From assembly GCF_030646015.1 (NCBI RefSeq), contig NZ_JAUSLT010000140.1, forward strand, positions 1 to 64,000: a stretch of 64,000 nt of DNA, written 5' to 3'. The position numbers and the translations under genes were made by a program. This document shows, piece after piece, positions 49,000 to 57,533 of this stretch (its first letter is position 1; every line of letters begins with the position of its first letter). The notes under the pieces are model-generated. The model saw only the letters and a list, made by a program, of their open reading frames with translations, was not told the DNA's origin and ran no database searches. The stretch is from Bradyrhizobium sp. GTDB lineage: Bacteria > Pseudomonadota > Alphaproteobacteria > Rhizobiales > Xanthobacteraceae.

Positions 49000-49457
49000 A
49001 CGCTCCCCCGCCAAAGCCGGTCGCCGCGCTCGCCATCGCGCCGATCGAGGACGCCGATACTGCCGCCGTCGTCGCGCTGTGGCAGCGCTGCGGCCTGACG
49101 CGGCCGTGGAACGATCCCGCCGCCGACATCGCGCTGGCCCGCAAGGGAGCGAACGCGACCGTGCTGGTCGGCCGTGACGGCGGCGCGATCGTCGCCACCG
49201 CGATGGTCGGACATGACGGCCATCGCGGCTGGGTCTATTACGTCGCCACCGATCCCGACCATCGCGGCAAGGGCCATGGCCGTGCCATCATGCATGCGGC
49301 CGAAGACTGGCTGCGCCAGGCAGGCATCGAAAAGATGCAGCTGATGGTGCGGCCCGACAACAGCAAGGTTCAGGCGTTCTACCAGTCGATCGGCTATGGC
49401 GAGCAGCAGCGTATCATCTACGCGAAGTGGCTCGACGGCCGCGAGCTGACGCCGTAG
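48996..49457 (+). CDS. GNAT-family N-acetyltransferase (YpeA-like)
   Basis: The 153-residue protein has the acetyl-CoA-binding motif VATDPDHRGKGHGRAIMHAA (Q/RxxGxG/A) and an N-terminal sheet ending YYVAT. YpeA-type GNATs have this length and the downstream NSKVQAFYQSIGYGE block. The acceptor is unknown. The GTG start overlaps the oxidoreductase stop, so expression is coupled. Confidence 0.87.
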   Translation: MNAPPPKPVAALAIAPIEDADTAAVVALWQRCGLTRPWNDPAADIALARKGANATVLVGRDGGAIVATAMVGHDGHRGWVYYVATDPDHRGKGHGRAIMHAAEDWLRQAGIEKMQLMVRPDNSKVQAFYQSIGYGEQQRIIYAKWLDGRELTP

Positions 49458-49472
49458 GCGAAAGTCAGTTGC

Positions 49473-50054
49473 ATGACCATTTCGGACCGCATCCGCGTCA
49501 AGGACGTCCGCGTCCTCTCGGACAACTACTACACGCTGAAGACCACCACCTTCGAATGGCGGCGCGGCAATGGCGAGTGGCAGACGCAGCATCGCGAGAC
49601 CTACGACCGCGGCAATGGCGCGACGCTGCTGCCCTACAATCTGGCGCAGCGTACGGTGGTGCTGGTGCGGCAGTTTCGCTATCCGGCCTATGTCAACGGC
49701 CATGACGATCTCATGATCGAGGCCGCAGCCGGCCTGCTCGACGACGAAACCCCGGAAGTGCGGATTCTCGCCGAGGCCGAGGAAGAAACCGGCTATCGGC
49801 TCGGCAAGGTGCAGAAGGTGTTCGAAGCCTTCATGAGCCCGGGCTCGGTCACCGAGAAACTGCACTTCTTCGTCGCGGAATACGAACCGCGCATGAAGGT
49901 CGGCAGCGGCGGCGGCATCGCCGACGAAGGCGAGGACATCGAGGTGCTGGAGCTGCCGATCGACCAAGCGCTGGCCATGATCGCCGACGGCCGCATTGCC
50001 GATGCCAAGACCATCATGCTGCTGCAATATGCGGCGCTGAATCTTTTTCGTTGA
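49473..50054 (+). CDS. Nudix hydrolase (GDP-mannose/ADP-ribose pyrophosphatase-like)
   Basis: The 193-residue protein has a Nudix box AAAGLLDDETPEVRILAEAE followed by EETGYRLG (about 88-115) and the FMSPGSVTEKLHFFVAEY block that defines NudK/NudF-type pyrophosphatases. It would hydrolyse nucleotide-sugar or ADP-ribose type substrates. Lies 15 bp after the GNAT gene, so likely co-transcribed. Confidence 0.88.
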   Translation: MTISDRIRVKDVRVLSDNYYTLKTTTFEWRRGNGEWQTQHRETYDRGNGATLLPYNLAQRTVVLVRQFRYPAYVNGHDDLMIEAAAGLLDDETPEVRILAEAEEETGYRLGKVQKVFEAFMSPGSVTEKLHFFVAEYEPRMKVGSGGGIADEGEDIEVLELPIDQALAMIADGRIADAKTIMLLQYAALNLFR

Positions 50055-50078
50055 GGTATGACATCCAATCTAACAGGC

Positions 50079-50163
50079 GTCATGGCCGGGCTTGACCCGG
50101 CCATCCACGTCTTGGCTGTTAAAGAAGAAAGACGTGGATGCCCGGGACAAGCCCGGGCATGAC
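50079..50163. repeat. GTCATGGCCGGG palindromic repeat
   Basis: The arms gtcatggccgggctt...acccgg and aagcccgggcatgac, with internal ccatccacgtctt and agacgtggat, form an imperfect ~85-bp palindrome in the gap before the racemase-like gene. Confidence 0.75.
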
Positions 50164-50191
50164 GAACGATAGGACGTAAGGATTGAACACG

Positions 50192-50827
50192 ATGCGCATC
50201 GCCCTGATCCACGCCCTGAAGCATTCGATTGTGCCGATCGAGGCCTCGTTCGCGCGGCTGTGGCCGGACGCCAGTCTGATGAATCTGGTCGACGACAGCA
50301 TGTCGGCGGATCTGGCGCGCGACGGCCGCCTTACCGATGCGATGACGGAGCGCTTCCTGTCGCTCGGACGCTATGCGGCCTCGACCGGCGCCGACGCCAT
50401 CCTGTTCACCTGCTCGGCGTTCGGCCCCTGCATCGAGGCGGTCGCGCGCGCGCAAGCGCCGATGCCGGTGCTCAAACCCAATGCCGCGATGATCGAACAG
50501 GCCGTGGCAAAAGGCGGCCGGATCGGCCTGCTCTCGACCTTCGCGCCGACGCTGGTGTCGATGCCGCCGGAATTTCCTGGCTCAGTCGAACTCGTGCCCA
50601 AGCTGGTGGAAGGCGCGCTGGCGGCGCTGGATCGCGGCGACCGCGCCGAGCATGATCGCCTGGTCGTGGAAGCCTCGCGCGATCTGCGCGACTGCAACCT
50701 GATCGCGCTGGCGCAGTACAGCATGGCGCCGGCGGCGGAGCTGGTCGCAACCGCGACAGGCCGGCCGGTGCTGACGACGCCGGATAGCGCGGTGATGAAG
50801 GTGAAGGCGTTGCTCGGCGTTGCCTGA
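50192..50827 (+). CDS. Aspartate/glutamate racemase-family protein
   Basis: The 211-residue protein has the two half-domains of the Asp/Glu/hydantoin racemase family. The paired cysteine-type sites are seen in ADAILFTCSAFGPCIEAV, but the second active-site cysteine is not clear: SRDLRDCNLIALAQYSMAPA has a Cys six residues earlier than expected and a Ser at MAPA. Decarboxylase or isomerase activity is possible. ATG at 50192 is preferred over TTG at 50183. Confidence 0.7.
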   Translation: MRIALIHALKHSIVPIEASFARLWPDASLMNLVDDSMSADLARDGRLTDAMTERFLSLGRYAASTGADAILFTCSAFGPCIEAVARAQAPMPVLKPNAAMIEQAVAKGGRIGLLSTFAPTLVSMPPEFPGSVELVPKLVEGALAALDRGDRAEHDRLVVEASRDLRDCNLIALAQYSMAPAAELVATATGRPVLTTPDSAVMKVKALLGVA

Positions 50828-50830
50828 GTA

Positions 50831-50940
50831 ATTCGTAGGGTGGGCAAAGGCGCGATCTTCGCGCCGTGCCCACCAGTTTATTAGCGATGGAAAGAAAGTG
50901 GTGGGCACGGCGCAAGCGCGCCTTTGCCCACCCTACGAAT
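50831..50940. repeat. GTAGGGTGGGCAAAGGCGC palindrome, copy 1
   Basis: The arms attcgtagggtgggcaaagg and cctttgcccaccctacgaat flank a second nested pair gccgtgcccacca/gtggtgggcacggc. A second copy lies at 57395-57495. It lies just downstream of the SRAP gene's stop and after the racemase-like gene. Confidence 0.85.
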
Positions 50941-50945
50941 TCACC

Positions 50946-51710
50946 TCAAAACAAAAACCCCAGCCCCACATACACGGGCGCTTCCGCCGCGACCTTGCGC
51001 GGGGCCTTCTTCGCCGGCTTCGGCTCCGCCGCCGCCCGCTCCTCGTCTGTGATCGGCAGGATCAGTTGCGCGTCGTCATTGGCGACGCGGTTGACCCGCG
51101 TCGACACCTCGTGCCAGGCGAACTCGCCCGCGGCGGGCGCGGCCAGCAGCGCCATCACGGCCTCGGCGCTGTCATCGCTGCAGTCGAGCCAGCGCTCGAA
51201 ATCGCTCGCATGGATGGTCACGGGGACACGATGGTGCAACACGCTGAGATCGGCGCTGGCCGCCGCGGTGACGATCGCCACGGTGTCGAGTTCTTCGCCG
51301 TTCGGACCGACCCAGGTTTCCGCCAGCCCCGCCAGGCCGATCGGCTGGCCGTCGCGGCGATGGATGAACCAGGGTCGCTTGGGCTTGGCCGAGCCCTGCC
51401 ATTCATAATAGCCGTCGGCTGGAACGAGGCAGCGCCGCCGCCGGATCGCGTTCTTGAAGGCCGGTTTTTCCGCCACGGTTTCCGCGCGCGCATTGATCAG
51501 CAGGCTGAATTTCCCGGGGTCCTTGACCCAGGCCGGCAACAGCCCCCAGCGCATCAGCCGGAAATGCCGGACACCGTTTTCCACAATGACGACAGGTATA
51601 GGCTGCGTCGGCGCAATATTATGTCTTGGCGGGAAATTGGGCTGCTCAAGGTAGCCGAAAATCTGCCGCAAGGCCGCCGGGGGCGATGTTATGACGAAGC
51701 GTCCGCACAT
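50946..51710 (-). CDS. SRAP-domain protein (SOS response-associated, HMCES/YedK-like)
   Basis: The 254-residue protein starts MCGRF, so Cys2 becomes the N-terminal catalytic residue after Met removal and crosslinks to abasic sites in single-stranded DNA. Other conserved pieces are PRHNIAPTQPIPVV, RWGLLPAWVKD, INARAET, VPADGYYEWQG, and HHRVPVTI with a conserved His. The frame continues upstream (15 more residues), but catalysis requires the MCGRF start at 51710. A Lys/Pro/Ala tail follows the core. Confidence 0.93.
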   Translation of the reverse strand: MCGRFVITSPPAALRQIFGYLEQPNFPPRHNIAPTQPIPVVIVENGVRHFRLMRWGLLPAWVKDPGKFSLLINARAETVAEKPAFKNAIRRRRCLVPADGYYEWQGSAKPKRPWFIHRRDGQPIGLAGLAETWVGPNGEELDTVAIVTAAASADLSVLHHRVPVTIHASDFERWLDCSDDSAEAVMALLAAPAAGEFAWHEVSTRVNRVANDDAQLILPITDEERAAAEPKPAKKAPRKVAAEAPVYVGLGFLF

Positions 51711-51773
51711 TCTGTGGCCTAAAATAGGGTTCCGTTCAGGTCCTTTTAACCCCAAACGTTAAGACTGCGCCGG

Positions 51774-52289
51774 ATGACCACGACGGCTGCCACATCCGCA
51801 TTATCAGATCTCTCGGCACCAGGCACGGCTGGCGGCGGTGATGCCGCCGCGCGGGCTGCGCTGTTGCGGGCCGCCAACATCAACCCCCGTACCGGGCTCG
51901 CCACCGATTATCTGAATCACTTCAACGAAGCCATCATGCTGCTGGAGATGGTTCCGGACATGCCGGAATGCGCCGAGGATTTTCTCGAATGGCATCCGCT
52001 GTCCTATGCCGAACACTTCACCGCCTCGAACTTCAAGGCCCGCGACCTCGCCATCTCGGCCTATGAATCCGCCGATCCGAAGATCCGCAGCGAGTTCGAC
52101 AATGTCACCAGCGCCATGACCTCGATCCTGTCAGCGGTGAGCGATGCGATGCGCCAGGCCAAGCAGGACAAGACCCGCGCCACGCTGGCGGAACAGGCTA
52201 CCGGCTGGGTCAAGCCGCTGGTGATGCAAACTGCCGGCATCATCAATGGCGACCGCGAGGCCGACGTCGACTACATCATGACCCACTGA
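51774..52289 (+). CDS. Conserved protein of unknown function
   Basis: The 171-residue soluble protein has an acidic, mostly helical composition with YLNHFNEAIMLLEMVPDMPE, FLEWHPLSYAEHF and a C-terminal VDYIMTH. No transmembrane segment, Cys-motif or nucleotide site is evident. It reads as a full gene with an ATG start close to the divergent SRAP gene (63 bp) and 4 bp before the Nudix gene, so may be co-transcribed with it. Function unknown. Confidence 0.75.
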   Translation: MTTTAATSALSDLSAPGTAGGGDAAARAALLRAANINPRTGLATDYLNHFNEAIMLLEMVPDMPECAEDFLEWHPLSYAEHFTASNFKARDLAISAYESADPKIRSEFDNVTSAMTSILSAVSDAMRQAKQDKTRATLAEQATGWVKPLVMQTAGIINGDREADVDYIMTH

Positions 52290-52293
52290 GCCC

Positions 52294-52719
52294 GTGACTT
52301 CCCCGGCCCAGCCGTCGCATCCCCAACTGGCCGTTTCGGCGGCGATCTTTCGTGACGGCAGGGTCTTGCTGGTGCGACGGGCCAAATCGCCGGCCAGCGG
52401 CTTTTATTCGCTGCCCGGCGGCCGGGTCGAGTTCGGCGAGACGCTGCACACCGCCCTGCATCGCGAGGTCGACGAGGAAACAAGCTTGCGAATCGAGATC
52501 GCCGGCCTCGCCGGATGGCGCGAAGTGGTGCCGGGCGCAGGCGGCGGCGGCCATTATCTGATCATGTCATTCGCGGCGCGCTGGAGCTCCGGTGAGCCCG
52601 TGCTGAACGATGAGCACGACGATTTCAGGTGGCTGGCGCCGGAGGCCCTGGGCGATCTGAAGGTCACCGACGGGCTGCCTGAGATCATCGAGGCGGCCCG
52701 GCGCCTGCTCCAGGCCTAG
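52294..52719 (+). CDS. Nudix hydrolase (MutT-like)
   Basis: The 141-residue protein has the Nudix box GGRVEFGETLHTALHREVDE followed by ETSL (about 36-58); the usual glycine near its end is serine. AILVRRAKSPASGFYSLPGG-like text precedes it. Substrate is not determined; short Nudix proteins clean up oxidised or ADP-ribose-type nucleotides. The GTG start is 4 bases after the stop of the upstream gene. Confidence 0.87.
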   Translation: MTSPAQPSHPQLAVSAAIFRDGRVLLVRRAKSPASGFYSLPGGRVEFGETLHTALHREVDEETSLRIEIAGLAGWREVVPGAGGGGHYLIMSFAARWSSGEPVLNDEHDDFRWLAPEALGDLKVTDGLPEIIEAARRLLQA

Positions 52720-52788
52720 TCTGCGGGGGCCCGACGCCTTGCTTCCAGCGCATTGAAAAGGCATATCAATGCGGTCCCGGAACCCTTC

Positions 52789-53178
52789 ATGTCCAAGCAC
52801 TTTTCCAAGCATTTGCTGGCCGCTCTCATCCTGGTCTCGGCGTGCATTGCCGGCCCTGCGCGGGCCCAGGATGCGGCCGCGCCATTCGACGGCGAGTTGC
52901 AGCGGCTGGCCGAGATCCTCGGCACCCTGCACTATCTCAGGGGTATTTGCGGCACCAATGAAGGCCTCAAATGGCGCAACGAAATGCAGGCGCTGGTCGA
53001 TGCCGAAACCCCCTCCGGCGAACGCCGCGCCCGCATGATCGCAGGCTTCAATCGCGGCTATAACGGCTTCCAGCAGACCTACCGGACCTGCACGCCGGCT
53101 GCCTCGATCGCGATCCGCCGCTATATCGAGGAAGGCTCGAAAATCTCGCGAGACCTGACCGCGCGTTACGCCAACTAG
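52789..53178 (+). CDS. Periplasmic TIGR02301-family protein
   Basis: The 129-residue precursor has a signal peptide (about 1-27, PARAQ) and a mature part with ELQRLAEILGTLHYLRGICG, EGLKWRNEMQALVDAE and FNRGYNGFQQTYRTCTPAA, which place it in the alphaproteobacterial TIGR02301 family. Two cysteines probably pair. Function is unknown. The ATG at 52789 gives the better signal peptide; the frame opens at a TTG at 52753. Confidence 0.85.
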   Translation: MSKHFSKHLLAALILVSACIAGPARAQDAAAPFDGELQRLAEILGTLHYLRGICGTNEGLKWRNEMQALVDAETPSGERRARMIAGFNRGYNGFQQTYRTCTPAASIAIRRYIEEGSKISRDLTARYAN

Positions 53179-53355
53179 CACGCCAAATTCGTGCCCAACG
53201 CCGGCGAAATTCGAACCGGTTCCCGGTGCAACACCAAATGGAAACCGCCGTTAACCTTTCTTAAAGAACTGGTCTAGGCAGTCCGCGGCCTCATGCTACA
53301 CCTCGCGCGTCAGACGCGTTCCGCCCTGGATCGCGCGCAATGCTGCCAGAGTGCC

Positions 53356-53622
53356 ATGAGCCATCCAGTGTCCTTCACGTCAGCCCGCGACCCGCTGCCC
53401 GATCACGAACAGAAACAGGCGGCGCTCGGCTATCTCAACGAGGCCTGGGCGGAAGCGCGGCACGACGGCGTCGATGGCGACTGCCTGGCGCAGGCCAGCC
53501 TGTTCGCGGCGTTCGCCGAACTGGTCGGCACTTACGGCGAAGACGCGGTGGCGAAGTTCGTCGAGGGACTGCCGACCCGTGTTCGCAACGGCGAGTTTTC
53601 GATTCGGATGGCGAAGCAGTAA
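53356..53622 (+). CDS. Small conserved hypothetical protein
   Basis: The 88-residue cytosolic protein starts MSHPVSFTSARDPLPDHEQK and contains ALGYLNEAWAEARHDGVDGD, FAAFAELVGTYGEDAVAKFV and LPTRVRNGEFSIRM, all helical in character. An in-frame ATG at 53293 gives 21 extra residues but no better site. No domain recognised. Confidence 0.7.
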   Translation: MSHPVSFTSARDPLPDHEQKQAALGYLNEAWAEARHDGVDGDCLAQASLFAAFAELVGTYGEDAVAKFVEGLPTRVRNGEFSIRMAKQ

Positions 53623-53663
53623 AGCCCGCTCGCGTCTGTAGCGCAGTACGACCACAACCACCG

Positions 53664-53774
53664 CTGTCATCGCCCGGCCCCGACCGGGCGAATCCGCCCA
53701 GTATTCCAGAGACGTCAAAGATCCATCGAGAAGCCGCGGCGTACTGGATCACCCGGTCAAGCCGGGTGACGACA
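53664..53774. repeat. TGTCATCGCCCGGCC...CCGGGTGACGACA palindromic repeat
   Basis: The left part cgcccggccccgaccgggcg and the right part acccggtcaagccgggtgacgac form two nested hairpins, with an agtattcc/gtactgga pair between them. It lies between convergent genes and could help end transcription. Only one copy of this type was noticed. Confidence 0.7.
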
Positions 53775-53819
53775 AATGAAATTGGCGCGACGGCGCTGGC
53801 TCCGTCTGGCTGCGTCACC

Positions 53820-55154
53820 TCACGCCTTCAGCGTCTCCAGAAACCGCACCGGCTCGCCGCTCGACGGCCCGACCAGTTCGCCCTGCCACATCACGCGACG
53901 CGCCCGCACCAACGTGCCGACCGGCCAGCCGGTGACGCGCACGCCGTGATACGGCGTCCAGCCGGCGCGCGAAGCTGTCCACTCGTCGGTGATGGTCTCG
54001 CTGCGCTTCAGATCGACAATGGTAAAATCCGCATCGTAACCGGCGGCGATGCGGCCCTTGCAGGCGATGTTGAACAGCCGCGCCGGGCCGGCGCTGGTGA
54101 GATCGACGAAGCGGGCAAGCGACAACCGTCCGGCGTTGACGTGATCGAGCATCAAGGGCACCAGCGTCTGCACCCCGGTCATGCCCGACGGCGAGGCCGG
54201 ATAGGTTTTGGCCTTTTCCTCCAGCGTGTGCGGGGCGTGATCGGAGCCGAGCACGTCGATGATGCCCTGCTCGATGCCGCGCCAGATGCCCTGGCGGTGA
54301 TCGGCCGAACGCACCGGCGGATTCATCTGCGCGCGGGTGCCGAGCCGCTCGTAGCATTCGGGCGCCGCCAAGGTGAGGTGATGCGGCGTCGCTTCGCAGG
54401 TGGCGACGTCCTTGTGGTCGCGCAGAAACTCGATCTCCTCCTTGGTGGAGATGTGCAGCACGTGAATCCGCTTGCCGGTTTCACGGGCGATCCTGACCAG
54501 GCGCTGCGTCGCCATCAGCGCCGCGATTTCGTCACGCCACACCGGATGCGATCGCGGATCGCCCTCGATGCGCAGGCCCTTGCGATCGTTGAGGCGATAC
54601 TCGTCCTCGGCATGAAAGGCGGCCCGGCGCTGGATCACCTTGAAAATCCGCCGCAGGCTTTCGTCATCCTCCACCAGCAGCGCGCCGGTGGAGGAGCCGA
54701 TGAACACCTTTACGCCGGCGCATCCGGGCGCGCGTTCCAGCTCAGGCAAATCGTCCACATTGTCGCGGGTGCCGCCGATGAAGAACGCGAAATCGCAATG
54801 CATGCGGTGGCGGCCGGCCTTCACCTTTCCGGCAAAGGTCTGCGCGGTCACGGTCAGCGGATCGGTATTCGGCATTTCGAACACCGCGGTGACGCCGCCC
54901 ATGACAGCGCTGCGCGAACCGGTTTCGAGATCTTCCTTGTGGGTGAGACCCGGCTCGCGAAAGTGCACCTGGGTGTCGATCACGCCGGGCAGGATGTGCA
55001 GGCCCTTGCAGTCGATCACCTCACCGGCCAGTGCCTGGCCGAGCGAGCCGATCTCGGCGATGCGGCCGCCCACGAGGCCGATATCGCGCACGCCCTCGCC
55101 GTCCTGATTGACCACGGTGCCGGATTTTAGAATGGTATCAAATCGCTGACTCAT
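53820..55154 (-). CDS. pyrC: Dihydroorotase (class I)
   Basis: The 444-residue amidohydrolase has the metal motif DTQVHFREPGLTHKEDLETG, the lysine region around GVKVFIGSS, MPNTDPL, the HVLHISTKEEIEFL His block, and LGSDHAPHTLEEK with the catalytic aspartate. It closes carbamoyl-aspartate to dihydroorotate in pyrimidine synthesis. Length and motifs fit class I PyrC; an allantoinase-like role cannot be excluded. It is divergent from ygfZ. Confidence 0.88.
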   Translation of the reverse strand: MSQRFDTILKSGTVVNQDGEGVRDIGLVGGRIAEIGSLGQALAGEVIDCKGLHILPGVIDTQVHFREPGLTHKEDLETGSRSAVMGGVTAVFEMPNTDPLTVTAQTFAGKVKAGRHRMHCDFAFFIGGTRDNVDDLPELERAPGCAGVKVFIGSSTGALLVEDDESLRRIFKVIQRRAAFHAEDEYRLNDRKGLRIEGDPRSHPVWRDEIAALMATQRLVRIARETGKRIHVLHISTKEEIEFLRDHKDVATCEATPHHLTLAAPECYERLGTRAQMNPPVRSADHRQGIWRGIEQGIIDVLGSDHAPHTLEEKAKTYPASPSGMTGVQTLVPLMLDHVNAGRLSLARFVDLTSAGPARLFNIACKGRIAAGYDADFTIVDLKRSETITDEWTASRAGWTPYHGVRVTGWPVGTLVRARRVMWQGELVGPSSGEPVRFLETLKA

Positions 55155-55280
55155 GAAACCTCGGTGCCCGCTCTACGGAACTTGATGTCGCGGGCCTTGT
55201 TCGTGATACCTTAGCGGCTTACGTTGCCGTGTGATATCCGGCAGTCGCCTTTTCCCAAGAACTTTGCCAGAGAACCCCTT

Positions 55281-56162
55281 ATGAAAGCAGCGTTTCTTCC
55301 CGACCGGGGCGTGGTCAAGGTCAGCGGCGAGGACGCCCGCAACTTTCTCAACGGCCTCGTCACCACCGACGCGACGCTGCTGCGCCCCGGGCTCGGCCGG
55401 TTCGGGGCATTGCTGACCCCGCAGGGCAAGATCACGGTTGATTTCCTCATCACCGAGGCGCCTGCCGGCCATGGCGGCGGCTTCCTGATCGACTGCCCGC
55501 GTGCGCTGGCGCAGGGCCTCGCCGCCAAGCTCGGTTTCTACAAGCTGCGCGCCAAGGTCGCGGTCGAGAACCTGTCGGACAGCCTCGGCGTGCTGGCGGC
55601 GTGGGATGGCGAGCCCGCGGTAAAACCCGATCTGGCCTTTGCCGATCCGCGCCAGGCCGCACTGGGCTGGCGAATCCTGGTGCCCGAAGAGCTTGCGCCA
55701 AAGCTCGCCGACCTGATCGGCGCGGAAATGGTCGACAGCTCAGCCTATGACGCGCATCGCATCGCCGCCGGCGTGCCGCGCGGCGGCCTCGACTTCATGT
55801 ATGGCGACGCATTTCCGCACGAAACCAACATGGACCGCCTGCACGGCGTCGATTTCGACAAGGGCTGCTACGTCGGACAGGAAGTCGTGTCGCGGATGCA
55901 GCATCGCGGCACCGCGCGCACCCGGACCGTGCGCGTCATTCTCGAAGATTTTTCGCCGGAACCGGGCACCACGATTCTCGCCGGCGACAAATCGATCGGC
56001 ACCATGGGTTCGACATCGGCCCAAAACGGTCTGGCGCTGATCAGGATTGATCGCGCCGCCGATGCGCTGGATGCGGGATTGCCGCTGACGTCCGGCGGCC
56101 TCGGCCTCCGCCTCGCCGATCCCGACGATATCCGTCCCGCCCCGAAGCAGACTGTGGCATGA
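55281..56162 (+). CDS. ygfZ: Folate-binding YgfZ-like protein
   Basis: The 293-residue protein has the N-terminal GcvT-like fold with VSGEDARNFLNGLVTTDATL and the YgfZ signature DFDKGCYVGQEVVSRMQHRG. YgfZ proteins use tetrahydrofolate to support Fe-S cluster assembly or repair. ATG at 55281 follows CAGAGAACCCCTT; an upstream TTG-type start is less likely. It overlaps tag (ATGA). Confidence 0.88.
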   Translation: MKAAFLPDRGVVKVSGEDARNFLNGLVTTDATLLRPGLGRFGALLTPQGKITVDFLITEAPAGHGGGFLIDCPRALAQGLAAKLGFYKLRAKVAVENLSDSLGVLAAWDGEPAVKPDLAFADPRQAALGWRILVPEELAPKLADLIGAEMVDSSAYDAHRIAAGVPRGGLDFMYGDAFPHETNMDRLHGVDFDKGCYVGQEVVSRMQHRGTARTRTVRVILEDFSPEPGTTILAGDKSIGTMGSTSAQNGLALIRIDRAADALDAGLPLTSGGLGLRLADPDDIRPAPKQTVA

Positions 56163-56785
56163 CGAAGTCGGCGCGCCTGCATGCCGACGGCCTGACGCGG
56201 TGCCCGTGGCCCGGCGACGATCCGTTCTACATGGCCTATCACGACACCGAATGGGGCGTACCGGAATATGACGACCGGGCGCTTTATGAAAAACTCATCC
56301 TTGATGGTTTTCAGGCAGGGCTGTCGTGGATCACGATCCTGCGCAAGCGCGACAATTTCCGAAAGGCCTTCGACGATTTCCAGCCCGAGAAGATCGCGCG
56401 CTACGGCGAGAAAAAAGTCCACGCCCTGATGAACGATGCCGGCATCGTCCGCAACCGTTCCAAGATCGAAGGCGCGATCAACAGCGCCAAGGGCTATCTG
56501 AAGATCATGGAAGAAGGCGCCGGCTTCTCGAAATTCCTGTGGGACTTCGTCGACGGCAAGCCGAAGGTCAACAATTTCAAGACCACCGCCAGCGTGCCGG
56601 CATCGACGCCGCTGTCGATCAAGATGTCGAAGGAGTTGCAGGCGCGCGACTTCAAGTTCGTCGGCCCGACCATCGTCTACGCCTTCATGCAGGCCACCGG
56701 CATGGTCAACGACCATCTGGTCACCTGCTTCTGCCATCAGGCCTGCGCCGGAAAACAGCGCAGCCCGCGTCTCAAAGCCAAATGA
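56159..56785 (+). CDS. tag: DNA-3-methyladenine glycosylase I
   Basis: The 208-residue protein has the Tag signature RCPWPGDDPFYMAYHDTEWG, with the zinc Cys and His, FQAGLSWITILRKRDNFRKA, and C-terminal zinc ligands in HLVTCFCHQAC. It removes 3-methyladenine from DNA. It overlaps ygfZ and the HD gene by ATGA on both sides. Confidence 0.93.
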   Translation: MTKSARLHADGLTRCPWPGDDPFYMAYHDTEWGVPEYDDRALYEKLILDGFQAGLSWITILRKRDNFRKAFDDFQPEKIARYGEKKVHALMNDAGIVRNRSKIEGAINSAKGYLKIMEEGAGFSKFLWDFVDGKPKVNNFKTTASVPASTPLSIKMSKELQARDFKFVGPTIVYAFMQATGMVNDHLVTCFCHQACAGKQRSPRLKAK

Positions 56786-57399
56786 CGCGGAAGAAACCGT
56801 CCGCGGTCACCTCCACCCGGGTCTGGCAGCGAATGTTGTCGGGACGCCGGCTCGATCTGCTCGATCCCTCGCCGCTGGATGTCGAGATCGCCGATATCGC
56901 CCATGGCCTGGCGCGGGTTGCGCGCTGGAACGGGCAGACCAGCGGCGCGCACATCTTCTCGGTGGCGCAGCACACGTTGCTGGTCGAAGCCGTGCTGCGC
57001 CAGCAAAAACCGCGGATCGACCTCAGCTTCCGGCTCGCGGCGATGCTGCACGACGCGCCGGAGTACGTCATCGGCGATATGATCTCACCGTTCAAGGCGG
57101 TGCTCGGCGGCGACTACAAGGTGGTCGAAAAGCGGCTGCTGGCGGCGATCCATATCCGCTTCGGACTGCCGCCGGTGCTGGCGGACCACATCACCCAGGC
57201 GATCAAGGCCGCCGACCGCGGCGCGGCCTATCTCGAGGCGACGAAGCTTGCCGGCTTCGCGGAAGCCGAAGCCCGCCGCCTGTTCGGCCGGGATCCCGGC
57301 CTGCCGCCGGCGACGCAGCAGGACTATTTGACGCCGTGGACCGCGGCCAAGGCCGAGAAGCAGTTTCTGGCGCGATTCGCGGCGTTGAACGCGCCGTAG
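56782..57399 (+). CDS. HD-domain phosphohydrolase (YfbR-like)
   Basis: The 205-residue protein has the HD motif: FSVAQHTLLVEAVL, then LAAMLHDAPEYVIGDMISPFKA and the downstream D of IKAADRGAAYLEA. YfbR-like proteins hydrolyse 5'-nucleotides. It starts inside the tag stop (ATGA). Its stop codon TAG forms part of a palindromic repeat arm. Confidence 0.85.
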   Translation: MTRKKPSAVTSTRVWQRMLSGRRLDLLDPSPLDVEIADIAHGLARVARWNGQTSGAHIFSVAQHTLLVEAVLRQQKPRIDLSFRLAAMLHDAPEYVIGDMISPFKAVLGGDYKVVEKRLLAAIHIRFGLPPVLADHITQAIKAADRGAAYLEATKLAGFAEAEARRLFGRDPGLPPATQQDYLTPWTAAKAEKQFLARFAALNAP

Positions 57400-57495
57400 G
57401 GTGGGCAAAGGCGCCCTTGCGCCGTGCCCACCATCGATCAAGCTCCAGCCTTCGGTGGTGGGCACGGCGCGAAGAGCGCCTTTGCCCACCCTACG
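57395..57495. repeat. GTAGGGTGGGCAAAGGCGC palindrome, copy 2
   Basis: The arms cgtagggtgggcaaaggcgc and gcgcctttgcccaccctacg with nested gccgtgcccacca/tggtgggcacggc repeat copy 1 at 50831-50940. The left arm supplies the TAG stop of the HD-domain gene. Confidence 0.85.
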
Positions 57496-57533
57496 CAGGT
57501 CGTACTATAATCGGCACGACACAAAGGACCGCC

